Source: Streptomyces varsoviensis (GTDB taxonomy: Bacteria; Actinomycetota; Actinomycetes; Streptomycetales; Streptomycetaceae). From it: 64,000 bases of DNA. Every line of letters begins with the position of its first letter. The stretch's first letter is position 1. The notes under the pieces are model-generated. The model was given only the letters and a program-made list of their open reading frames with translations, ran no database searches and was not told where the DNA came from. The position numbers and the translations under genes are program-made. Below, one piece after another: positions 1 to 8,718 of the stretch. Location: positions 248,001-312,000 of the forward strand of contig NZ_JOBF01000003.1 of the NCBI RefSeq assembly GCF_000718635.1. Reading direction: 5' to 3'.

Positions 1-1257
1 CAGCAGCGGCGCGGTGTCCGCCAGCGCTTCCAGCCCCCACTCCCGCAACGCCCCCAGCAGGAACCGCCGCCCGGCCGGCACCGAGGAGGTCTCCCCCGGC
101 AGCTCCACCGAGGCCGTCGCCAGCGGGGCCGCCGGGAAGCCGACCAGCAGCAGGGTCACGTCGTCGGCGTACGCGGTGGTGTCCGGCAGCAGCGTGTGCA
201 GCACCCGGTCCGCGGCCTCCTCCAGGCTCACGGCCGTGGCGAAGACCTCTTCGAGCGTCGAGGCCAGCACCGTCAGTTGCGCGTCGATGTCGCTGCGCGG
301 CGTCTCCACCAGCCCGTCGGTGTAGAGGGCCAGCGTCACGCCGGGCGCGATGGGGACGCTCACCTGCTGGTGCGGCACCCCGCCCACGCCCAGCGGAGTG
401 CCGGTCGGCACCGGCAGCGTGTCGACGGTCGCGTCCGGGCCGATGAGCAGTACGGGCAGGTGCCCGGCCGAACAGGCCGTCAGCGTGCCCCGTCCGGGGT
501 CGGCCTCCAGATAGACGCAGGTGACGAACTGTTCCGGCATGCCGCAGGTGAAGGTGTCCAGCGCCTGGATCAGCTCGCAGGGCGACACGCCCGCCAGGGC
601 CAGCGCCCGGGCCGCCGAGCGCAACTGACCCATGACGACGGCCGCGTCCAGGCCGCGCCCCATCACGTCCCCGATGACGAGGCCGACCCGCCCGGCCCCC
701 AGGTCGATCAGGTCGAGCCAGTCCCCGCCCACCCCCTGCCCCCGCGTCGAGGGCAGATAGCGGCTGGCCGACAGGGTGCCGGGGACCACCTCGCAGACGC
801 CCATCAGGCTCAGCGCCAGCGAGATGTGCCGCCGCTGCTGGTAGAGCTCGGCCAGTTCGCGCTCGGCCCGCTTGCGGTCGGTGATGTCCCGCGTGATCGA
901 GCAGGCGGCCGTGATGGCGCCGCCCCGGGTGCGTACCGGCCACAGCGTCACATCGACGTCCAGCTCCCGGCCGTCGCGGGTGACCCGCCGGGTCTCGTAG
1001 TGCTCGATGCGTTCGCCCCGGCCGATCCGCTCCAGCAGGCCGGCCTCCTCGTCCTTCAGGTCGGTCGGCACCAGCACGCCGACGTGCCGGCCGACGGCCT
1101 CGGCGGCGCTGTAGCCGTACAGCCGCTGCGCGGCGGCGTTCCAGAAGGCGATCTGCCCGTCCAGGGATTTGATGAGGATCGCGTCGTGGGAGGACTCCAC
1201 CACCCCGCGCAGCAGTTCGTGCCCGCCCGCGCTGCCCAGCAGCAGCTCCTGTGACAT
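1..1257 (-). CDS. PAS domain-containing SpoIIE-family PP2C serine/threonine phosphatase (partial, C-terminus off the window)
   Basis: Reads leftward from ATG at 1257 and runs off the window edge. The N-terminus (about residues 10-125) is a PAS sensor domain, seen as DAILIKSLDGQIAFWNAAA and ending in ITRDITDRKRAEREL. A short helical linker leads to a SpoIIE/PP2C domain (about residues 145-360). Its metal-binding motifs are visible as VGGDWLDL, VIGDVMGRGLDAAVVMG and LYTDGLVE. The last visible residues look like the start of a HATPase_c anti-sigma kinase domain, the usual third module of this Streptomyces family. The likely role is dephosphorylating an anti-anti-sigma factor in response to a cytoplasmic signal. 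The family assignment is firm; the partner and signal are unknown. Confidence 0.9.
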   Translation of the reverse strand, partial: MSQELLLGSAGGHELLRGVVESSHDAILIKSLDGQIAFWNAAAQRLYGYSAAEAVGRHVGVLVPTDLKDEEAGLLERIGRGERIEHYETRRVTRDGRELDVDVTLWPVRTRGGAITAACSITRDITDRKRAERELAELYQQRRHISLALSLMGVCEVVPGTLSASRYLPSTRGQGVGGDWLDLIDLGAGRVGLVIGDVMGRGLDAAVVMGQLRSAARALALAGVSPCELIQALDTFTCGMPEQFVTCVYLEADPGRGTLTACSAGHLPVLLIGPDATVDTLPVPTGTPLGVGGVPHQQVSVPIAPGVTLALYTDGLVETPRSDIDAQLTVLASTLEEVFATAVSLEEAADRVLHTLLPDTTAYADDVTLLLVGFPAAPLATASVELPGETSSVPAGRRFLLGALREWGLEALADTAPLL

Positions 1258-1653
1258 CACCGGTGCCTCACCCCGCATGACCTGCCTGTTGTCCGACCAG
1301 CGAGACCGACGGCTCACCGCGCCCCGCGGCGCGCGCCCGAGGGCCGGGCCCGCGGCAGGGTTCGGCCATTGGAGCACCCCCGGGGCCCGGCTCCACCGAC
1401 ATGTCCGATTATGGCCGCCACTTGCCCAACTACTGCACCTTTACGCTCACTTCGCGACTCCACACCACACGTCGGAACATCGGGCATGCAGCGCGGAGGG
1501 CCGCTCTCCGGCCGCGCCCCCGGGCCCCTCTCCCCCGCTCTCCCTCCGCCCCGGCGTGTCGGCCCCCGGCCGATCCGGCACGATGGTCCGTCGAGACAGA
1601 CCGACGGCCAGCAGGGCCGCGACGGCCGCCGCCCCCACCCCCAGGAGGACACC
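1258..1653. other. Divergent intergenic region, no gene seen
   Basis: This 396-base gap separates the leftward phosphatase gene from the rightward methyltransferase gene. It must hold both promoters. Around 1400-1480 it is less GC-rich than the flanks, the likeliest promoter area, but no convincing -35/-10 pair could be picked. Open frames crossing it show no recognisable protein. Confidence 0.4.
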
Positions 1654-2292
1654 ATGGCGCCCAAGCCCGAGACTCTCGCCGCCTTCGAGGCGGCGAAGGG
1701 CTTCATGCCCCTCGACGAGGGGCTGGCCCTGCACGCCGCCGCCGAGGAGGCCGCCCGGCTCGGCCTGCCGCTGATCGAGATCGGCACGTACTGCGGCCGC
1801 TCGACCATCCTGCTCGCCGACGCCGCGCGGGGCGCCGGGGTGACCGCGGTGACGGTCGATCACCACCGGGGCAGCGAGGAGCAGCAGCCCGGCTGGGAGT
1901 ACCACGACCCCGAGGTCGTCGACCCCGAGGTCGGCCGCATGGACACGCTCCCCGCCTTCCGCCGCGCCCTGCACGCCGCCGGGCTCGAAGAGCACGTCGT
2001 CGCCGTCGTCGGCCGCTCCCCGCAGGTCGCCGCCCTCTGGGCCGCCCCCGTCGGGCTCGTCTTCATCGACGGCGGCCACACCGACGAGCACGCCACCGGC
2101 GACTACGAGGGCTGGGCCCCGCACCTCGCGCCCGGCGGGGCCCTCGTCATCCACGACGTCTTCGCCGACCCGGCCGACGGCGGCCAGGCCCCGTACCGCG
2201 TCTACCGCCGCGCCCTGGAATCCGGCGCGTTCACCGAGGTCTCGGCCACGCGCTCGCTGCACGTACTGCGCCGTACGGGGCGCGGGGTGTAG
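1654..2292 (+). CDS. Class I SAM-dependent methyltransferase (Methyltransf_24 type)
   Basis: The protein has 212 aa. The start is the ATG at 1654 because AGGAGG sits 6 bases upstream. The SAM-binding motif is LIEIGTYCGRST (about residues 34-45). The second beta strand ends in an acidic residue followed by HHRG, and VFIDGGHTDEHAT (about residues 139-151) is the post-IV motif typical of small O-methyltransferase-like enzymes of the Methyltransf_24 family. A conserved VIHDVF follows. The acceptor substrate cannot be predicted. It stands alone, with about 300 bases to the next gene. The family call is solid; the function is unassigned. Confidence 0.85.
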   Translation: MAPKPETLAAFEAAKGFMPLDEGLALHAAAEEAARLGLPLIEIGTYCGRSTILLADAARGAGVTAVTVDHHRGSEEQQPGWEYHDPEVVDPEVGRMDTLPAFRRALHAAGLEEHVVAVVGRSPQVAALWAAPVGLVFIDGGHTDEHATGDYEGWAPHLAPGGALVIHDVFADPADGGQAPYRVYRRALESGAFTEVSATRSLHVLRRTGRGV

Positions 2293-2592
2293 GGGGATAG
2301 CGGGGCGCGGTCCGGGGCGGCGCGCGGTCCCGGGCAGCCTGGCACGGCGCGTACGGGCGAGGGCTCGCCCACGGCCCCGTACGGCCCGCGCCCGCCGACC
2401 CGTACGACCCGCACCCGCCGTCCCCTGCGGACCGCGCCTCCGCCCTCCCGCGCGGCCGGCCGCCCACTCCCCCGTACGGCCTACGCGCTGTGCGCCGTAC
2501 GGGCCAGGGTGCCTGCGCCGTACGGTCGCTGATCCCGTGGCGGGGAGGTACGGGAGGCGGGTGCCGCGGGGCGAGGGGTTAGCATCGCCCGC
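2293..2592. other. Intergenic region rich in CGTACGG motifs, no gene seen
   Basis: About 300 bases of extremely GC-rich sequence with repeated CCGTACGG-like words (for example near 2379, 2472 and 2517). No supported open frame or clear terminator was found. The promoter of the amidase gene should lie in its right end. Confidence 0.35.
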
Positions 2593-3468
2593 GTGTCGAA
2601 CGGCAGACCTGATTCCGCGCCCCGCCGCCCGCGAGTCGGCCCCCTCGTCGCAGGGCTGGCCGTGCTCATACCGATCGGCTACGCGGGCTGGCTGGCGTGG
2701 GACGCGGCGGCCGGGGGCGGCAGCGCCGAGGACGACGCGAAGCGCCCGGCGGCGAGCGCCGCGCCCGCCGGTCCGGGCTCGCCCTCGTCGGCGCGGCCGC
2801 TCGCCGGGAAGACGGTCGTCATCGACCCCGGGCACAATCCCCGCAACCGCGACCACGTCGCCGAGATAGCTCGCGCCGTGCAGGCGGGGCGGGGCCACAA
2901 GGAGTGCGACACCACGGGGACGGCGACCGACGCCGGGTACGCCGAGGCCGCGTTCACCCTCGATGTCGCGCACCGCATGCGGGCCCTGCTGGAGGCGCGT
3001 GGTGCCAAGGTCGCGCTCACCCATGACGCGGACCGGCCGTTCGGGCCGTGCGTGGACGAGCGGGCGAGAATCGGGAACGCGGCCCACGCCGACGCGGCGG
3101 TTTCCGTGCACGCGGACGGTTCCACCGTGGGAAACCGGGGATTTCACGTCATTCTGCCCGCGGCGGTCAAGCAGGACGGCGCCGACACTTCCGCCATCGT
3201 CGGTCCGTCACGCGTACTCGGCGAGCGTATTGCGGATAAGTTCTCCGGCGCGACGGGCAGTCGTCCGGCCAACTACATCGCCGCCGGCAGCGGCGTGAAT
3301 GTCCGCGATGACCTGGGCGGCCTCAACCTCTCCACGGTGCCGAAGGTGTTCATTGAATGCGGCAATATGCGCGACCCGAAGGACGCAGCCGAACTCACCG
3401 ACGCGAAGTGGCGGCAAAAAGCGGCACGCGGTATCGCGGACGGCATTACGGACTTCTTGGCGAGGTGA
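2593..3468 (+). CDS. N-acetylmuramoyl-L-alanine amidase (Amidase_3)
   Basis: The protein has 291 aa and starts at GTG 2593. A basic N-terminus and a membrane segment (about residues 16-35) are followed by an Ala/Pro-rich linker and an Amidase_3 domain (about residues 72-288). Zinc-amidase motifs are VVIDPGHNPRN (first His), the strand ALLEARGAKVALTHD, NAAHADAAVSVHADGS (second His) and FIECGNMRDPKDA near the C-terminus (catalytic Glu). It should cleave the amide bond between MurNAc and the stem peptide at the outer face of the membrane. Codon GC drops slightly in the 3' half. The closest known relatives are the Rv3717-like mycobacterial amidases. Confidence 0.9.
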   Translation: MSNGRPDSAPRRPRVGPLVAGLAVLIPIGYAGWLAWDAAAGGGSAEDDAKRPAASAAPAGPGSPSSARPLAGKTVVIDPGHNPRNRDHVAEIARAVQAGRGHKECDTTGTATDAGYAEAAFTLDVAHRMRALLEARGAKVALTHDADRPFGPCVDERARIGNAAHADAAVSVHADGSTVGNRGFHVILPAAVKQDGADTSAIVGPSRVLGERIADKFSGATGSRPANYIAAGSGVNVRDDLGGLNLSTVPKVFIECGNMRDPKDAAELTDAKWRQKAARGIADGITDFLAR

Positions 3469-3735
3469 GGAGCGGCGGTGGGCCCAAGGGCCCGCCGCCC
3501 GTCTTCCCGGCCCCGTCACAGGCCGTCCGGGGGCGCCGCCGGGCCGTTCGGAGGCCGCGTCGGGCTCCGTGGAGCGGCAGGCCACGCGCGTGTCACAGGG
3601 GTGAAACGATGAGGACGCCCCGGCCGTCCAGGCGATATGTTCACCCGTACGATGGGGGGCCACCCCCGCGCCCTCGCAGCTCGCGTTCCGGCGACAGCGA
3701 CAAAGAAGACCGACGAGACCGACAAAGGATTTCAG

Positions 3736-4641
3736 GTGAACATCCGCTCCCTCACTAGAGGCGACGGCGTGGTGATCGGAGCAGCGGTGTTGCTGTTCAT
3801 CGCCTCGTTCCTCGACTACTACTCCGTCGACAACTGCGGTCGATTCTGCGACAGCCTCAAACTGCCCAACGCGTGGTCGACCGACGAGCTTTTCCTGGTG
3901 CTCCCCTCGGTGATCCTGACCGGCCTGATCGGCGCGATCCTTATCATCGCCGCGCGCTTTCAGCCCGCCGGCCGCAAGCTCGCGGGTCTCTCCCTCGACC
4001 AGTGGGGCGCGGGCCTCACGATGGCCGCGGCCTGGTCCTCGATCTGGTCCCTGCTGGTCATGCCCGAGAAGGCGTCGGCGGGCATCGGCTCCATCCTCGG
4101 TGTGATCGCGACCCTGGCGCTGGCCGCGGCGGCCGTGCTCACGCCGCGCGTGCCGGCGCTGAAGGCGGGCCTGCTGCCGGCGGCGGGCCCGAAGCCGTCC
4201 CCGTACGGCGTCGGCCCGAACCCGGGCTACGGCTACCCCGGCCCGGGCGCGGGCCAGCCCTCCCCGTACGGCGCGCAGCAGCCGTACGGCGCCCAGCCCG
4301 GCCCGCAGCAGCACGGCGGTCAAGGTGGCCCCGGTCAGGCCGGCCCGGCAGGGCAGGGGGGCCAGGGCGGTCAGCCGATGGCCGCCGCCGCGCAGCACCA
4401 GCCGGGCCCGGCCGCGCAGCCCGCGGCGGCGCAGCCCGGCCCGGAGTTCGCGCCGTTCTGGTTCGCGGTGCCGGTCGCCCGCCCGCTGTACGCGGAGGAC
4501 GGCGCGCCCACCCCGATCGCCGAGCTCGCGCCCGGCACCTGGTACCTCGCGGTGGACCAGCGCGGCCAGGCGCTCATCGCGCAGACGCAGGACGGCCGCC
4601 GGGGCGTTCTGCAGGACACCACGGGCATCCAGCGCGGCTGA
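3736..4641 (+). CDS. DUF5336-like integral membrane protein with Pro/Gly/Gln-rich tail
   Basis: The protein has 301 aa. The GTG at 3736 is preferred over an in-frame ATG at 3637 because AAAGGAT lies just upstream and membrane segments begin soon after. About four membrane helices fill residues 10-150. A low-complexity region of repeated SPYGAQQPYGAQPGPQ-type units (about residues 150-235) follows, then a conserved C-terminal segment around APFWFAVPVARPLYAED that looks like a small beta domain. This layout matches conserved Streptomyces proteins annotated as DUF5336. The function is unknown. A strong hairpin terminator follows directly. Confidence 0.75.
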   Translation: MNIRSLTRGDGVVIGAAVLLFIASFLDYYSVDNCGRFCDSLKLPNAWSTDELFLVLPSVILTGLIGAILIIAARFQPAGRKLAGLSLDQWGAGLTMAAAWSSIWSLLVMPEKASAGIGSILGVIATLALAAAAVLTPRVPALKAGLLPAAGPKPSPYGVGPNPGYGYPGPGAGQPSPYGAQQPYGAQPGPQQHGGQGGPGQAGPAGQGGQGGQPMAAAAQHQPGPAAQPAAAQPGPEFAPFWFAVPVARPLYAEDGAPTPIAELAPGTWYLAVDQRGQALIAQTQDGRRGVLQDTTGIQRG

Positions 4642-4646
4642 CAGTT

Positions 4647-4684
4647 TACGGCCCCTCGCCCGCATGAGTGGGAGAGGGGCCGTA
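4647..4684 (+). terminator. Rho-independent-like hairpin after the DUF5336-like gene
   Basis: A perfect 11-bp inverted repeat, TACGGCCCCTC / GAGGGGCCGTA, with a 16-base loop begins 6 bases after the stop codon. There is no long T tract, as is common in Streptomyces. Confidence 0.75.
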
Positions 4685-4897
4685 GCCATGCCCGAGCCGT
4701 GCCCGAGCCGTCCGGGTCGGCGTCCGAGTGGGCGAGTCGGCGTCCGCGCGGGCGGGACCGTTGCCTGGGCCGCACCCCGGCCCGTACAGTCACGACGCAC
4801 CGCAGATAACTGACGCGCCGTCAGCTAAGCGGACGAGTCCGCCGGCGCGAACCGGAACCGGCGACCTTCAGGAACAGCGACCCGTGGAGGGCACACC

Positions 4898-5908
4898 ATG
4901 CGGCTCGGCCTCGCACTCGGCTACTGGGGGCGCGGCCCCGACCCCCGCCACCTCGAACTGGCGCGCCTGGCGGAGGACTTGGGATACCACTCCCTCTGGA
5001 CGTCCGAGTCCTGGGGCTCGGACGCCTTCACCGCGCTGACGTGGCTCGCCGCGCACACCAAGCGGATCAGGCTCGGCACGGCGGTCGCCCAGATGGCGGC
5101 CCGTACGCCCACGGCCACCGCCATGCACGCGCTGACGCTCGACCACCTCAGCGGCGGCCGGATGCTGCTCGGCCTCGGGCTGTCGGGCCCGCAGGTCGTG
5201 GAGGGCTGGTACGGGCGCCCGTTCCCCAAGAGCCCGCTGACCGCGACGCGCGAGTACGTGGACGTGGTCCGGCAGGTGCTGCGCCGCGAGGCCCCGGTCG
5301 AACTCGCCGGCCGGTTCCACTCCCACCCCTACCGGGGCCCGGACGGCACCGGCCTCGGCAAACCCCTCAAACCGATCACCCACCCGCTCCGCGCGGACCT
5401 GCCCGTACTGCTCGGCGCGGAAGGCCCCAAGAACATCGCGCAGACCGCGCGCATCGCCGACGGCTGGCTCCCGCTGTACTGGTCCCCCGCCCGCGCCGAC
5501 ACCTACGCCCCGGCCCTCGCCGAAGCGCCGCCCGGCTTCCTGGTCGCCCCCATGGCCCAGGCGAGGCTCTGCGACGACGTCGCGGAGGGCCTGCTCCCCG
5601 TCAAGGCGATGCTCGGCTTCTACATCGGCGGCATGGGCCACGCCACCCGCAACTTCCACGCCGACCTCATGGCCCGCATGGGCTACGAGGACGCCGCCCG
5701 GCGCGTACAGAAACTCTTCGCCGAGGGCCGCCGCGACGAGGCCATCGCCGCCGTCCCCGACACCTTCGCCGACGAGATCTCCCTCATCGGCCCCCGCCCC
5801 CGCATCGCCGAACGCCTGGACCTGTGGCGCGCGGGCCCGGTGACGGACCTCCTGGTCACGGCCTCGAACCCGGCGACCCTGCGAGTGCTCGCCGAACTCA
5901 ACGGGTGA
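4898..5908 (+). CDS. LLM-class F420-dependent oxidoreductase (luciferase-like)
   Basis: The protein has 336 aa and starts at ATG 4898 with GTGGAGG upstream. It covers the whole bacterial luciferase-like TIM-barrel family: N-terminal RLGLALGYWGRG, LARLAEDLGYHSLWTSE (residues about 22-38), RIRLGTAVAQMAARTPTATA and the LDHLSGGRMLLGLGLSGPQ signature. It ends with a C-terminal DLLVTA strand. Family members use coenzyme F420 (or FMN) to oxidise or reduce small substrates, and the overall sequence resembles the F420-dependent branch. It is monocistronic and convergent with the M1 peptidase gene 25 bases away. The substrate is unknown. Confidence 0.88.
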   Translation: MRLGLALGYWGRGPDPRHLELARLAEDLGYHSLWTSESWGSDAFTALTWLAAHTKRIRLGTAVAQMAARTPTATAMHALTLDHLSGGRMLLGLGLSGPQVVEGWYGRPFPKSPLTATREYVDVVRQVLRREAPVELAGRFHSHPYRGPDGTGLGKPLKPITHPLRADLPVLLGAEGPKNIAQTARIADGWLPLYWSPARADTYAPALAEAPPGFLVAPMAQARLCDDVAEGLLPVKAMLGFYIGGMGHATRNFHADLMARMGYEDAARRVQKLFAEGRRDEAIAAVPDTFADEISLIGPRPRIAERLDLWRAGPVTDLLVTASNPATLRVLAELNG

Positions 5909-5932
5909 GCGGGGGCTCGTACGGGCCGGGGC

Positions 5933-7513
5933 TCACGCATTGATGGAGGGCGGCTTGCCCTTGTGGCGGAGCCAGGTGTCGAAGACGGGGCCGAGGTCTT
6001 TGCCGGACTGCTCTTCGCAGTGGCGGATGAACTGCGCGGTGTCGGCGTTGCCGTGCCGGTGGTCCTTGGTCCAGGCGCGTACGGTCGCGAAGAAGACCTT
6101 GTCGCCGACGGCCTTGCGCACCTTGTGCAGGACCATGGCGCCCCGGCCGTAGACCGGGGGGTCGGAGACCTTGGCTCCCGAGGGCGGGTCGGCGGGCGGG
6201 AAGGCCCAGATGCCGCCGTTCTCGTCGTCGCTCTCGTCGTCGCCGCCGTTGTAGAAGTCGGCGAAGATCTGGTCGGCGGAGCGGCCGCCCGACTTCTCCT
6301 CCCACATCCACTCGGCGTACGTCGCGAAGCCCTCGTTCAGCCACATGTCGCGCCAGGTGCGGGGGGTGACGGAGTTGCCGAACCACTGGTGGGCCATCTC
6401 GTGCACCACGAGCGCCTCGTCGGGGGCCGAGTCGTAGTACGGCTTGGTCTGGGTCTCCAGCGCGTACCCGAGGTCGGGGTTGTGGTCGACGATCGCGCCC
6501 GCGCTGCGGAAGGGGTACGGGCCGAAGAGGCCGCTCTCCCAGGCGAGGACTTCGTCGATGGTGCCGGGTACGTCGACGCTGTCGTCGGCCTCGGTCTCGG
6601 CTTCCCTGGGGTCCGTGGCGACGTAGACGGGGATGTCGCCGGAGCGCGAGGTGGCGACGTCGAAGCGGCCGACGGCGACGGTGGCGAGGTAACTGGCCGT
6701 GGGTTCGTCGTTGTGCCAGGCGAAAGTGGTACGGCCGGCCTTGGTCTCCTTGCGCTTCAGCTCGCCGTTGGCGACGGCCGTGAACTCCTCGGGAACGGTG
6801 ACCGTGATGTCATAGGCCGCCTTGTCCGAGGGGTGGTGGTTGCCCGGGAACCAGGTCATCGACCCCGTGGGCTCGCCGAGCCCGACCGCGCCGCCGTCCG
6901 TCTCGACCCAGCCTTCCTGCGAGCCGTCGGCGCCCTCGATCGCCTGCGGAACCCCGTCGTACACGACGGTCGTCGTGAACTCGCGGCCCTTCCCGACGGC
7001 CGACTCCGGCGTCACCGTCAGCTCCGTGCCTTTACGGGCCGTACGGGCCGCCTTCCCGTCGACGCTCGCGCTCCGCACCGTCAGCCCCTTGAGGTCCAGG
7101 TTGAACGCGCTGAGCGACTGGGTGGCGGTGGCCTTGATGACCGCCTTGCCCTTGAGGCGGTTGCCGTCGGGAACGTAGTCGAGCGTCAGGCCGTAGTGGC
7201 GGACGTGGTAGCCGCCGTTGCCGAGCCCGGGGAACAGCGGGTCCCCGACCCCGGCGGCCCCGGCCGCCGCCTCCTCCTCGTCGTGACTCGCGCTCGTACA
7301 GGAGGCGGTGAGCGCCAGTACGAGCGGCAGCGCGCAGGCCAGGAGGCGACGGCGCGGGGCCGGGCGCCGGGCGGCGGCCACTCTCGGCGTGGCCCGTGTC
7401 CGCAGAGCCCGTGTTCGCAGGGCCCGTGTTCGCAGGGCCCGTCTCGACGGGGTCGGGGTCGAAGTGGCCGGAGTCGGGGTCGATGTGGTCGGGGTCGGGG
7501 TCGATGTGGTCAT
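5933..7513 (-). CDS. M1-family zinc metallopeptidase, probable lipoprotein
   Basis: The protein has 526 aa from ATG 7513. The gluzincin motif HEMAH is at residues 371-375, followed by the third ligand E394 in LNEGFATYAEW, as in aminopeptidase N relatives. GSMTWFPGNH is an M1-type substrate-binding loop. Export is indicated by an Arg cluster, a hydrophobic stretch LLACALPLVLALTASC and a lipobox Cys near residue 66. The 45 residues before it are an odd Thr-Pro and RALRT repeat. A GTG at 7381 would give a compact signal peptide without that repeat and is the alternative start. The likely role is trimming peptides at the cell surface. Confidence 0.88.
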   Translation of the reverse strand: MTTSTPTPTTSTPTPATSTPTPSRRALRTRALRTRALRTRATPRVAAARRPAPRRRLLACALPLVLALTASCTSASHDEEEAAAGAAGVGDPLFPGLGNGGYHVRHYGLTLDYVPDGNRLKGKAVIKATATQSLSAFNLDLKGLTVRSASVDGKAARTARKGTELTVTPESAVGKGREFTTTVVYDGVPQAIEGADGSQEGWVETDGGAVGLGEPTGSMTWFPGNHHPSDKAAYDITVTVPEEFTAVANGELKRKETKAGRTTFAWHNDEPTASYLATVAVGRFDVATSRSGDIPVYVATDPREAETEADDSVDVPGTIDEVLAWESGLFGPYPFRSAGAIVDHNPDLGYALETQTKPYYDSAPDEALVVHEMAHQWFGNSVTPRTWRDMWLNEGFATYAEWMWEEKSGGRSADQIFADFYNGGDDESDDENGGIWAFPPADPPSGAKVSDPPVYGRGAMVLHKVRKAVGDKVFFATVRAWTKDHRHGNADTAQFIRHCEEQSGKDLGPVFDTWLRHKGKPPSINA

Positions 7514-7585
7514 TCTCGGGCAATCCCCCAGTCAGTGATCACCCGAGCATAGAAGACGGGCGGGGAGAACAAGCCCGCCGCGCGC

Positions 7586-8377
7586 TCACCCGAACTTGAC
7601 GCGTTCCAGCCAGAAGTCGAGCAGCTCGGCGTCGCCCAGGACCTCGACGCGGCCGGCGGAGACCGGCTGCCGGCGGAAGACGAGTTGCAGTACGTCGCCG
7701 ACGGGGCCCCGTACGGCGACGGCGGCCTTCTCATGGGCCCGCCGGACGGCGATGGCGTCGCCGGTGAGGTCGACCAGCCACTCGGCGGCGGCGCCGGGTT
7801 CGGCATCGGTGCCGTGGAAGTGCAGGGTGCGCCCGGCGCCGAGCAGTTCGCGCAGTTGGGGCCGGGCCTCCATGAGCTGCGGCTGGGCACAGATGTGCAG
7901 CCACTCGTCGATGGTGTCCGCCCCCAGCGTCGTGTCGACGGTGAACTCCGCGCCGACGGCCAGCGCCGCGTCCGCGCGGTGCACGACGGTCTCGTGCGCC
8001 ATGCGCCGGGCCCAGAAGGAGGAGGACCCCGTGCCGAAGAACGCCCACACCTCGACGTCGGGCCCGACCTCGCGCAACGTGCTCACCAGCAGGGCCGCGC
8101 CCTCCCGCAGCCACTCACCGATCGCCCCCAGGTCCGCCCCCTCGGGCCCGCCGATGCCGCTGACCTGTTCATCCGGAACAAACGCCGTCGCCCGCGTCCG
8201 TACCGTCGCCTCCACCCGGCGATGCGCCGCACCCACATGTCGCAGCAACTGCTCCAGCGTCCACTCCGGACACGACGGCACCATGGCCGCCAGCTCGGCC
8301 CCCGCCACAACATCCACCAACTGCTCGGTCTGCGCCACTATTTCGTCGCAGTAACGCTCAAAACTGAGAAGAGTCAT
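7586..8377 (-). CDS. Maleylpyruvate isomerase-type mycothiol-dependent enzyme (TIGR03083/03086-like)
   Basis: The protein has 263 aa. The ATG at 8377 (MTLLSFERYCDEI) is chosen over an upstream in-frame ATG because it gives the normal family N-terminus. The N-terminal DinB/MDMPI four-helix domain carries VPSCPEWTLEQLLRHVGAAHR (first metal His). A central RRMAHETVVHRADAAL supplies the other His ligands. The C-terminal region, with RGPVGDVLQLVFRRQPV, is the small alpha/beta domain common to actinobacterial members. The family contains mycothiol-dependent isomerases and S-transferases; this member's substrate is not predictable. Confidence 0.85.
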   Translation of the reverse strand: MTLLSFERYCDEIVAQTEQLVDVVAGAELAAMVPSCPEWTLEQLLRHVGAAHRRVEATVRTRATAFVPDEQVSGIGGPEGADLGAIGEWLREGAALLVSTLREVGPDVEVWAFFGTGSSSFWARRMAHETVVHRADAALAVGAEFTVDTTLGADTIDEWLHICAQPQLMEARPQLRELLGAGRTLHFHGTDAEPGAAAEWLVDLTGDAIAVRRAHEKAAVAVRGPVGDVLQLVFRRQPVSAGRVEVLGDAELLDFWLERVKFG

Positions 8378-8493
8378 AACGGCACGATAAACCGCCCCCT
8401 CTCCCTCCACGCTCCAGCGGGCCGCGCCCGCAGCGCCGGTCGCGATAAGAGCCTCCGCCGGTGACCGTCGGGTCTGTCGGGTCCGCGTAGACG

Positions 8494-8718
8494 TCAGGGG
8501 GCCGGTGACGAGGCGGCGTCGTAGGTGGCGCGAGCGGCGGTGATGTCGGCTCGGTGGCGTTCCGCCCAGCCGACGAGCCCGGAAAGGGTCGCGTGGAGTT
8601 CGCGAGCCATGGGTGTGAGGCTGTATTCCACCTTGGGCGGCACGGTCGAGTAGACGGTCCGGATGAGCAGGCCGTCGCGTTCCAGCTTGCGCAGGTTCAA
8701 GGTGAGCATGCGTCGGCT
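8494..8718 (-). pseudogene. HxlR-family transcriptional regulator, N-terminally truncated
   Basis: Only the last ~75 residues remain: SRRMLTLNLRKLERDGLLIRT, the wing PPKVEYSLTPMAREL, and the C-terminal helix. This is the second half of the HxlR winged helix. Normal members have about 110-130 residues and a preceding PILGGKW-type segment, which is absent here. Homology stops at about 8718, exactly where homology to an MFS pump begins on the opposite strand, so the 5' ends of both genes were lost together. A short ORF from ATG 8709 could be translated but would lack half of the DNA-binding domain. Confidence 0.8.

Noticed and set aside
196..1254. Plus-strand open frame opposite the SpoIIE phosphatase
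   Set aside because: The minus strand encodes clear PAS and SpoIIE motifs; the plus frame has none.
1447..3147. 566-codon minus-strand frame across the methyltransferase and amidase genes
   Set aside because: It is antisense to two genes with recognisable motifs and has no domain of its own.
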